From Petrosia ficiformis (Eukaryota; Porifera; Demospongiae; Haplosclerida; Petrosiidae), in NCBI GenBank assembly GCA_947044365.1, contig OX345636.1, positions 58,779,537-58,843,536 on the forward strand: 64,000 nucleotides of DNA. Reading direction: 5' to 3'. Of this stretch, positions 24,301 through 36,300 are shown one piece after another. A model generated the notes under the pieces. That model saw nothing but the letters and a program-made list of their open reading frames with translations, was not told the DNA's origin and ran no database searches. The position numbers were made by a program, and so were the translations under genes. Numbering within the stretch: the first letter of the stretch is position 1; every line of letters starts with the position of its first letter.

Positions 24301-27300
24301 ATCTGATTCTACAAGTGACGTAGCTCTAGATTGTGAACTAGAAGTTCTTCCATTGGAAGGTTCTAAGCATAAATAAATTAAATTGTTCCATCGGGGTGTA
24401 GAATTAGGGCACAAACGGGTTAAATCCAATAAAGTCAAACCCTAAACAAATGCAATGTTCAATGGAGATATTATGCTTTGTATTTTACATTATAACTGGT
24501 ATAACAAATAGGAGGGTATAAAACCTGGGATGGAATGAAACTAAATGTGGAATAGAACAGAACTGGAAGTTGATAACTATTATTATATGGTGGCGATTGA
24601 ATTTATTAAGTATTATATCGTGCCCAAAAAATAACAAAGTCTGCACCTTTATTAGTGGTTTATTTGTACCTACCAAATTTGAAGATTCTAGACTGAAGTG
24701 TACATGTATAAAGAAGAGCGGTGAACAGGGGTTATACAGGTAGTTACATCATATATAGTAACTTATTAAGTAACTTAACAAATATCTATTAAGTGACAAA
24801 GTATCTACATAAGTGATATAGCAACTCATTATAAATAAATAAGTAACTTCATATGAATAGTCTCGTCACTAGAAACTTCACATTTGGTATATAGGTGAAT
24901 CTTCCATTAATAAAGATACACACTTAAATATTTTAAATTGTGGTGGTAGAGGTTGTGGTGATGAAGATGATAACAGAAAGTCATACTCATTGCTAAAATG
25001 AGTTGAGAACTCATTCCTCTCTTTCTTCCACATTTGTCTTTTTGCACATGCTAATAATATTATTATTAAATTAATAATTATTTAATGTAGCTATTAATTT
25101 CTGGTTCCCTTCCATTCCAAGTTTTATACCTTCCCACCAAAATTATATTATACATGTAATCAAATTTAATTAAACACTTACATTTAACACTAACTATTCA
25201 TGTACAGGAAGCCAACAATATCTGGAATTAATGATAGCTCTTCCTCAATATCAAATTTGATTGACTTCCTGTACAAAATGGTGGAGTGGTTAGCAATTGT
25301 AGCTAATCATTTGATCAAAATTATTTCAGTCACACAATAAGAGCTGTTATTAACCAATGATCTAAAGCTAGTGTCGGGCTATAGTGACGATAGTCTGACT
25401 ATTGTTATCGTCAGCATTATTATCGTGATAGCAAAAATCTAAATTCTCTACTGCGATAATAAACATGTGGGATTGTGCTTGTGCATGCACGCACTAATCA
25501 CCACACCCACATTGGGGTAGCTAGAAAACGCGGACTGTGGATCATGGATTACGAATCAAATGAGCTATGAATTTTGTTAAAATCATGTGATAAGCACATA
25601 ATAAATGTCATTTAAATTAGCTTTATTGGATTATTACAATCAAGGTGCTAGGAACGAGCACACAGCACAAACCCTCCATAAAGGTTGCTAAATCCCTCTA
25701 GCTATGTACTGAGTACAACGAGGCAGTATTCTCATCATTTTTAGGGTTCAATCACTATGTGGTGAATCCATGTTTTCTTGTTTTCCGTTTCCGTTTCTCC
25801 ATTTGTTTTTATAACCACCCAAGCAATATAACTGTCACATGATGCCTAGCAGTGTCACATGACATACATGTAAGTCTGTAATCTGTGATCTGCAGCCCGT
25901 GTTTTCTATCCACTGCCCACATTGCCACATGTGTAAACTCTAGGAGAAGTGTAAATAAAATGGCATCTGATTCTACAAGTGACGTAGCTCTAGATTGTGA
26001 ACTAGAAGTTCTTCCATTGGAAGGTTCTAAGCATAAATAAATTAAATTGAATATATATATGTGACCGTCTACGCGAAAACCAGGCATTAGTGACAAAATA
26101 TAATTTGGAGATATGATCGAAAGTAGACAGTTCTGAATTATTTGGGTGATCACTATTTTATTACATAAAAAGCTTCACCAATGTTTTACCAGTCTTCTGA
26201 TACCTTTAGCAAGTCTTAGAGACCTTTCTGTGCTTTGCTAGCCACTGCTAAATAAATTGCTAATCATTAATTTTAATGGTTAAAAACATTAATTTAATTG
26301 CGTTTTTCTCCAAATAAAGTATTTGTGACTGCCATGGTTAACTCGGTCACTGTAGCTTTATCTTTTACATGATTGGGATGTATAATATATCATTCTACAG
26401 CTAATTTAATGCTCTGTTGAGGCAAGACAAAAAATCAATTTTGACATTTTGTCACCAATGCCTGGTTTTCGCGTAGACGGTCACATATATACATTAAACC
26501 CAATCATAGGGATGGCCCTACAGACCATAACAATTAATGACGACTACTTTGGCAACTGTCAAAAGAACTCCAATGTTGGTAAAACTAATAGTTCTTTAAT
26601 GAATGTGTTGATCAGTCATAAACCATACCAAATGGAGTAGATTCAGTACTATATAGGGAACCCATAATTATGTTTAGTGTATCTATACATGTACATATAG
26701 CTTAATTTAGTTGTAGGTAGTCAGAATTTAATAATTGATATATAGTGTACATTTTAATTATAGGAGTTTAAATTGAATCCCATACTACTATACCAAGATA
26801 TGATAGTATTCATTGCCCAGCCCTATACACACTTACAAAGCAAGTAGCCCCACCTTAATCGATCTTCCAACCAGCTTGTAAAAGTCTGATATACATGTAC
26901 ATGTATACACTTGTCCTCAGACCACTTCCTCATATGTAAAGTGAGTGGTAACACCAGACTATCTAGTAATTATACAATAACACTATATATATACATGTAG
27001 TATTGAGCTACTATTGAATATTCTAATAAATGAATATTATTAGAGAGTTCAATTTATCATGTACTGTATGATACAAAGATCATGATGATCAACTGAATAA
27101 AGAGTGTGTAACATATAAAAACAAAAGAAGGGCTAAGCAATACTGAAAATTATTTGTTGTACTTGTATTTTATAACTACACATAGTAGCCACATTCATTA
27201 GTGATAATAATTATCTTAGTTCTAGTGTTGCTTAGACTTCTCTCATCTAGTCTGTTCTCTTGTATTTCAATCTTCATTCACTGGATCATCATTCTGTTTA

Positions 27301-30300
27301 TATTAAGTTTCTGATGATCTACTTTATTATAATATTTAGTATATGATCAATGATATAACAAAACATTCACATATTATCCATTGATTACATTACTGATATG
27401 AATGTACACTTGAATTGAGCTAATTATAAACCTGATACTATTTAAATATCATTAAAAAGGACATTGTTTGTATAAATTATAATTATATGTAAATTATGTA
27501 TAATAATTATCTCTTGGTAGAGATGTTTACATGTTAGTTTTCATAAACTCATCTTTAGGAATTTACTGTCACAAACTTATTATATTTAGGAATCTATTAT
27601 TAAATTATATTCATAATATTTTATACATAAGTATGTACATGTAAATATACTGTATAATTATAATATAGATAATAAGTGTGATTATATTTTACATATATTT
27701 ATAATCACACTTATAATTGTTTCATTACATGTCATTATTTACAGAAGGGAGATACAGCTCTGGATTTAGCAAAAAGATTTAAAAGGGACAAATGTGTGCA
27801 ATTACTAGAAGAGGCTATGGTGTGTAAAATTATGTAATTTTCATTACTTGTCATTACATGAATGTATACTTTTATATATACATCATTACACTATACTATC
27901 AGTGTAGTGTAATCAGTTTTAATATCCAAATGGTACAAGTAGTGGCGCTTTTAGGATGCAAGCAAAAATTGCAAGTTAGTTAATTATTTGTGAACAGCAT
28001 GGTAAATTAATGATTGTCACACCTTGCACATGCAGAAGCAATGAGTGAGTGGATAGAATATAGTAATCAGTTTTATGTTTATTTGTGTCTTATTTCTGTG
28101 GTTAAAGTAATTTTTAACATCTTGCTTTTATGGAATTCAAAGCTCTCAAGCCACAAATATACAAGTTAATCCGCCACATGATTGTTTTATGTGAATAAAT
28201 ATTGAGAGTATACACTCATATTCAATAATAGATAGAACACAGAAGGAAGCGATAAAAATTGCTATACCATTCAAAATACCCTAGTGAGAACTCTGTGTAC
28301 TACTTGTACATGTATTATGAGTACAATATTTATATATTCCTAATCATGAGATCTAAACCTACTCATATTTGTATAGTGATTATGTTTATTATTAGTACAT
28401 TAAAAAGTCTGATTCTGTTACTAGTATTGAGATTTGGTAATTATTTCCTTATAGAAGAATCAAAAAGTTGATAAGCATTTGGATAAACCTGGTAAGTAAA
28501 TATGATATTGTTTTATTGATTACATGTATATACACATTTACATGTAGATTGTATTATTAGCTATTGTTGTAATGGTTATCAGGTCTGGTCTTCAGTTGGG
28601 TTGTGTCAAGCACTTTCTGGGTTTAAGCACAGTTTATGAAGTTCTTTAATTGAAGCGCTTCAAAGTCCTTTGTCAATTTAAGCACAAGCTCTGGTGTTTG
28701 TGCTGAAGCACAAGTATTAATTGTATGTGTTTGTGCTGAAGTCTTTTATAGTTACATGTACATGTATATTCTGCAAATATTCATATTTACCACTTTCCCT
28801 TGCAACTAAAAGAGTATACTACTTTCAGACCCTTATCAGCACATGTGTGATAGCAGGTGTATAGTCAAAACAATGGCAGCTGTAGCAGCGAAGAAGCTAC
28901 CCATGATATTTGATCTAATTAAAACAATGAAATAACTACATGTATTATAACAGTTGCTAGTTTAAATGATTTCATTGAAAATCCTTTAAAGTATTTAAGT
29001 ACTCTAACAAAGGGCTTGTGCTTGTGTTTAAGCACATGCAGAAATGTTAGTGCATGTACTTGTACTTGTGCTTGTGCTTGTACTTGTACTTGTGCTTGTG
29101 CTTGTGCTTTTGCTTTTGCTTGTATTTGTGCTTGTACTTGTACTTGTACTTGTATTTGTGCTTGTGCTTGTACTTGTACTTGTATTTGTATTTGTGCTTG
29201 TGCTTGTGCTTGTGCTTGTGCTTGTACTTGTGCTTGTACTTGTGCTTGTACTTGTATTTGTGCTTGTGCTTGTGCTTGTGCTTTTACTTGTGCTTGTACT
29301 TGTGCTTGTACTTGTATTTGTGCTTGTGCTTGTGCTTGTGCTTGTACTTGTGCTTGTACTTGTATTTGTGCTTGTGCTTGTGCTTGTATTTGGGCTTGTA
29401 CTTGTATTTGTGCTTGTATTTGTGCTTGTGCTTGTACATGTGCTTGTGCTTGTGCTTGTGCTTGTGCTTGTGCTTGTGCTTGTACTTGTGCTTGTACTTA
29501 TACTTGTACTTGTGCTTGTGCTTGTATTTGTGCTTGTACTTGTGCTTGTACTTGTATTTGTGCTTGTATTTGTGCTTGTACTTGTGCTTGTGCTTGTATT
29601 TGTGCTTGTATTTGTGCTTGTACTTGTACTTGTACTTGTGCTTGTGCTTGTATTTGTGCTTGTATTTGTGCTTGTATTTGTGCTTGTACTTGTATTTGTG
29701 CTTGTATTTGTGCTTGTACTTGTGCTTGTACTTGTGCTTGTACTTGTGCTTGTACTTGTATTTGTGCTTGTATTTGTGCTTGTACTTGTGCTTGTGCTTG
29801 TATTTGTGCTTGTATTTGTGCTTGTACTTGTGCTTGTGCTTGTATTTGTGCTTGTATTTGTGCTTGTATTTGTACTTGTGCTTGTGCTTGTGCTTGTGCT
29901 TGTGCTTGTACTTGTATTTGTGCTTGTATTTGTGCTTGTGCTTGTGCTTGTGCTTGTGCTTGTGCTTGTACTTGTACTTGTGCTTGTGCTTGTGCTTGTG
30001 CTTGTGCTTGTACTTGTATTTGTGCTTGTGCTTGTGCTTGTATTTGGGCTTGTACTTGTATTTGTGCTTGTATTTGTGCTTGTGCTTGTACATGTGCTTG
30101 TGCTTCTGCTTGTGCTTGTACTTGTGCTTGTACTTGTGCTTGTACTTGTATTTGTGCTTGTATTTGTGCTTGTACTTGTGCTTGTGCTTGTATTTGTGCT
30201 TGTATTTGTGCTTGTACTTGTACTTGTACTTGTGCTTGTGCTTGTATTTGTGCTTGTATTTGTGCTTGTATTTGTGCTTGTATTTGTGCTTGTACTTGTG

Positions 30301-33300
30301 CTTGTGCTTGTGCTTGTACTTGTACTTGTGCTTGTGCTTGTGCTTGTGCTTGTGCTTGTGCTTGTACTTGTATTTGTGCTTGTGCTTGTGCTTGTATTTG
30401 GGCTTGTACTTGTATTTGTGCTTGTATTTGTGCTTGTGCTTGTACATGTGCTTGTGCTTGTGCTTGTGCTTGTACTTGTGCTTGTACTTGTGCTTGTACT
30501 TGTGCTTGTACTTGTGCTTGTGCTTGTATTTGTGCTTGTATTTGTGCTTGTACTTGTGCTTGTGCTTGTATTTGTGCTTGTATTTGTGCTTGTATTTGTA
30601 CTTGTGCTTGTACTTGTATTTGTGCTTGTGCTTGTGCTTGTATTTGGGCTTGTACTTGTATTTGTGCTTGTATTTGTGCTTGTGCTTGTGCTTGTGCTTG
30701 TATTTGTGCTTGTATTTGTGCTTGTACTTGTACTTGTACTTGTGCTTGTGCTTGTATTTGTGCTTGTATTTGTGCTTGTATTTGTGCTTGTATTTGTGCT
30801 TGTACTTGTGCTTGTGCTTGTGCTTGTACTTGTACTTGTGCTTGTGCTTGTGCTTGTGCTTGTGCTTGTGCTTGTACTTGTATTTGTGCTTGTGCTTGTG
30901 CTTGTATTTGGGCTTGTACTTGTATTTGTGCTTGTATTTGTGCTTGTGCTTGTACATGTGCTTGTGCTTGTGCTTGTGCTTGTACTTGTGCTTGTACTTG
31001 TGCTTGTACTTGTGCTTGTACTTGTGCTTGTGCTTGTATTTGTGCTTGTATTTGTGCTTGTACTTGTGCTTGTGCTTGTATTTGTGCTTGTATTTGTGCT
31101 TGTATTTGTACTTGTGCTTGTGCTTGTGCTTGTGCTTGTGCTTGTACTTGTATTTGTGCTTGTATTTGTGCTTGTGCTTGTGCTTGTACTTGTGCTTGTG
31201 CTTGTACTTGTGCTTGTGCTTGTACTTGTATTTGTGCTTGTATTTGTGCTTGTGCTTGTACTTGTGCTTGTGCTTGTGCTTGTGCTTGTGCTTGCACTTG
31301 TGCTTGTGCTTGTATTTGTGCTTGTATTTGTGCTTGTATTTGTGCTTGTACTTGTGCTTGTGGTTGTATTTGTGCTTGTATTTGTGCTTGTATTTGTACT
31401 TGTGCTTGTGCTTGTGCTTGTGCTTGTGCTTGTACTTGTATTTGTGCTTGTATTTGTACTTGTGCTTGTGCTTGTACTTGTGCTTGTGCTTGTACTTGTA
31501 TTTGTGCTTGTATTTGTACTTGTGCTTGTGCTTGTGCTTGTGCTTGTGCTTGTACTTGTATTTGTGCTTGTATTTGTGCTTGTGCTTGTGCTTGTACTTG
31601 TGCTTGTGCTTGTACTTGTGCTTGTGCTTGTACTTGTATTTGTGCTTGTATTTGTGCTTGTGCTTGTACTTGTGCTTGTGCTTGTGCTTGTGCTTGTGCT
31701 TGCACTTGTGCTTGTGCTTGTATTTGTGCTTGTATTTGTGCTTGTATTTGTGCTTGTACTTGTGCTTGTGGTTGTATTTGTGCTTGTATTTGTGCTTGTA
31801 TTTGTACTTGTGCTTGTGCTTGTGCTTGTGCTTGTGCTTGTACTTGTATTTGTGCTTGTATTTGTACTTGTGCTTGTGCTTGTACTTGTGCTTGTGCTTG
31901 TGCTTGTACTTGTATTTGTGCTTGTATTTGTACTTGTGCTTGTGCTTGTACTTGTGCTTGTGCTTGTGCTTGTACTTGTATTTGTGCTTGTATTTGTGCT
32001 TGTGCTTGTGCTTGTGCTTGTGCTTGTGCTTGTGCTTGTGCTTGTACTTGTACTTGTGCTTGTGCTTGTGCTTGTGCTTGTGCTTGTGCTTGTACTTGTA
32101 TTTGTGCTTGTGCTTGTGCTTGTATTTGGGCTTGTACTTGTATTTGTGCTTGTATTTGTACTTGTGCTTGTGCTTGTACTTGTGCTTGTGCTTGTACTTG
32201 TATTTGTGCTTGTATTTGTGCTTGTGCTTGTGCTTGTGCTTGTGCTTGTGCTTGTGCTTGTACTTGTACTTGTGCTTGTGCTTGTGCTTGTGCTTGTGCT
32301 TGTGCTTGTACTTGTATTTGTGCTTGTGCTTGTGCTTGTATTTGGGCTTGTACTTGTATTTGTGCTTGTATTTGTGCTTGTGCTTGTACATGTGCTTGTG
32401 CTTGTGCTTGTGCTTGTACTTGTGCTTGTACTTGTGCTTGTACTTGTGCTTGTACTTGTATTTGTGCTTGTATTTGTGCTTGTACTTGTGCTTGTGCTTG
32501 TATTTGTGCTTGTATTTGTGCTTGTACTTGTACTTGTACTTGTGCTTGTGCTTGTATTTGTGCTTGTATTTGTGCTTGTATTTGTGCTTGTATTTGTGCT
32601 TGTACTTGTGCTTGTGCTTGTGCTTGTACTTGTACTTGTGCTTGTGCTTGTGCTTGTGCTTGTGCTTGTACTTGTATTTGTGCTTGTGCTTGTGCTTGTA
32701 TTTGGGCTTGTACTTGTATTTGTGCTTGTATTTGTGCTTGTGCTTGTACATGTGCTTGTGCTTGTGCTTGTGCTTGTACTTGTGCTTGTACTTGTGCTTG
32801 TACTTGTGCTTGTATTTGTGCTTGTGCTTGTATTTGTGCTTGTATTTGTGCTTGTACTTGTGCTTGTGCTTGTATTTGTGCTTGTATTTGTGCTTGTATT
32901 TGTACTTGTGCTTGTGCTTGTGCTTGTGCTTGTGCTTGTACTTGTATTTGTGCTTGTATTTGTGCTTGTGCTTGTGCTTGTACTTGTGCTTGTGCTTGTA
33001 CTTGTGCTTGTGCTTGTACTTGTATTTGTGCTTGTATTTGTGCTTGTGCTTGTACTTGTGCTTGTGCTTGTGCTTGTGCTTGTGCTTGCACTTGTGCTTG
33101 TGCTTGTATTTGTGCTTGTATTTGTGCTTGTATTTGTGCTTGTACTTGTGCTTGTGGTTGTATTTGTGCTTGTATTTGTGCTTGTATTTGTACTTGTGCT
33201 TGTGCTTGTGCTTGTGCTTGTGCTTGTGCTTGTACTTGTATTTGTGCTTGTATTTGTACTTGTGCTTGTATTTGTGCTTGTGCTTGTGCTTGTATTTGGG

Positions 33301-36300
33301 CTTGTACTTGTATTTGTGCTTGTATTTGTACTTGTGCTTGTGCTTGTACTTGTGCTTGTGCTTGTACTTGTATTTGTGCTTGTATTTGTGCTTGTGCTTG
33401 TGCTTGTGCTTGTGCTTGTGCTTGTGCTTGTACTTGTACTTGTGCTTGTGCTTGTGCTTGTGCTTGTGCTTGTGCTTGTACTTGTATTTGTGCTTGTGCT
33501 TGTGCTTGTATTTGGGCTTGTACTTGTATTTGTGCTTGTATTTGTGCTTGTGCTTGTACATGTGCTTGTGCTTGTGCTTGTGCTTGTACTTGTGCTTGTA
33601 CTTGTGCTTGTACTTGTGCTTGTACTTGTATTTGTGCTTGTATTTGTGCTTGTACTTGTGCTTGTGCTTGTATTTGTGCTTGTATTTGTGCTTGTACTTG
33701 TACTTGTACTTGTGCTTGTGCTTGTATTTGTGCTTGTATTTGTGCTTGTATTTGTGCTTGTATTTGTGCTTGTACTTGTGCTTGTGCTTGTGCTTGTACT
33801 TGTACTTGTGCTTGTGCTTGTGCTTGTGCTTGTGCTTGTGCTTGTACTTGTATTTGTGCTTGTGCTTGTGCTTGTATTTGGGCTTGTACTTGTATTTGTG
33901 CTTGTATTTGTGCTTGTGCTTGTACATGTGCTTGTGCTTGTGCTTGTGCTTGTACTTGTGCTTGTACTTGTGCTTGTACTTGTGCTTGTATTTGTGCTTG
34001 TGCTTGTATTTGTGCTTGTATTTGTGCTTGTACTTGTGCTTGTGCTTGTATTTGTGCTTGTATTTGTGCTTGTATTTGTACTTGTGCTTGTGCTTGTGCT
34101 TGTGCTTGTGCTTGTACTTGTATTTGTGCTTGTATTTGTGCTTGTGCTTGTGCTTGTACTTGTGCTTGTGCTTGTACTTGTGCTTGTGCTTGTACTTGTA
34201 TTTGTGCTTGTATTTCTGCTTGTGCTTGTACTTGTGCTTGTGCTTGTGCTTGTGCTTGTGCTTGCACTTGTGCTTGTGCTTGTATTTGTGCTTGTATTTG
34301 TGCTTGTATTTGTGCTTGTACTTGTGCTTGTGGTTGTATTTGTGCTTGTATTTGTGCTTGTATTTGTACTTGTGCTTGTGCTTGTGCTTGTGCTTGTGCT
34401 TGTGCTTGTGCTTGTACTTGTATTTGTGCTTGTATTTGTACTTGTGCTTGTGCTTGTACTTGTGCTTGTGCTTGTACTTGTGCTTGTGCTTGTACTTGTA
34501 TTTGTGCTTGTATTTGTGCTTGTGCTTGTACTTGTGCTTGTGCTTGTGCTTGTGCTTGTGCTTGCACTTGTGCTTGTACTTGTATTTGAGCTTGTACTTG
34601 TATTTGTGCTTGTACTTGTATTTGTGCTTGTGTTGTGCTTGACGTAATTTAAAAGTGCTTGCGCTGGGGATTTACCCAGGATCCCCAACATACCACAGAA
34701 AGAATGGGCCTGGAATGGATCGTTTTGTAATTTACAAATGACTAATCACTCCTTGTCTAGATAATAAATTGATCTAACAACAGTATTCAATTGATTTTAA
34801 AGCATAAAAATCTGATTTCTGTAGTATAACATCATACTCACATAATAACAAGTTAATTAAGGACATAATATAATAAGTGACCACACCATCATGAATAAAT
34901 TATTATCTAGGATCATTACTACTATTGTAGTCTTGTGTAGCCAAGCACTGCAACTCTACGAGTGACTCCCTGAGTCTTGTCACATGACTCTTGACATTAC
35001 ATTTTTAATTAAAGCTGATTTTTCAAAATACAGATAATCAACAAAAATATATTAGTTATATTAAGTGTTTTGGTTGTATGAATTGTATTGTAATACTGAT
35101 TTTTTTAAAACTTTTTTTTCCATTTGCAGACATTAATCGAAAAGTAGCCATGCAGAAGAAGCCTGAAGCAGTGCCAGGTACTAAATACACTTCCAATGTT
35201 TTCATAGTAAATAAGTACAATATCTTATACATTGTACATAGCTACATTTAGAAAAGTTACCAAGGATAGCAAAACAGGTGTTTGTCAAAATAAAGGGGAG
35301 CAAACCCCTCATCTGTTTACATAAGCACATGCCCAACTAGGGAGGTCTGGTGACAGGGTTTCTCAGGAAATTTTTATATTACAATCTCTGAGATCACTTT
35401 TGGTTGCATATTCAGACTAATGTTTGACCTCAAAAGATTGCAACTTAATAATTTGTTGTGAAACTCTACTAGTAATTTATTAATAGTACAATACTATATT
35501 ATTTGTAATTCAGACATAGTAGTTACCATTCTAATAGTTAATTAAGAGCATAATATAATAAATCACCACACCTGTTATGAATAAATGGTTGCTAGGGCAA
35601 CATGTGCAAATCTATATGCTCAGCATCTATTTATTATACTCCCTGAGTGTTTTAATGATTGTATTATTTGTATTACATGTAGTGATAAACATTGTAATAG
35701 TGACATGTACATGTATATAGTGTATATTGGTTATAAAAATTCTATTACTTGTATTTAGGGCTGGGGTGAAGGTGGGAAAACAGCCTTCAATGCTTCGTCA
35801 GCAAGAATGATTGAAAGTTCGAAGGTTCACACGTGTTTTTATCAATGTTGGTCTTACCTTGATTGGCTATAGAAAGCCTCCAAAACAGTGTTATTGCTTT
35901 ATAATGAGAACTAGTGTGGTTTCTGTCAGTATTTCTATCAAGATTAGGCACTGCTGGACTAAGAAATAAGACAAAAGCAACCAGCAACACAGCCTCAACT
36001 TTCATGGAACATGCCTACATTATTAGCCACAAGTTTGAATTGCAGAAGTGTGCATGCGCAAACATTAAAGTAGGCGCGGCAGCCAAGCTTTGAAGGTAGA
36101 AGTGTAGCTTCGAATGCACAACAAAGGAAGGAAGGTTGAACCTTCATTCCCAGCCCTACTTGTATTACTTGTATTACTTGTATTACTTGTATTACTTGTA
36201 TAACTTGTATTACTTGTATTACTTGTATTACTTGTGTTACTTGTATTACTTGTATTACTCGTATTACTTGTATTACTCGTATTACTTGTATTACTTGTAT

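Noticed and set aside
23687..26827. One 3.1-kb hAT-like element from TAGGGCTGGGCGAT to ATTGCCCAGCCCTA
   Set aside because: Ends match inversely, but the 8-bp flanks differ and the interval holds independent duplications, so a single element is not supported.
29016..34691. Six overlapping giant open frames (1,500-1,890 codons) at the hexamer array
   Set aside because: All arise because CTTGTR/TTTGTR hexamers contain no stop in any frame. Low-complexity dipeptide translations, no start context, no splice sites.
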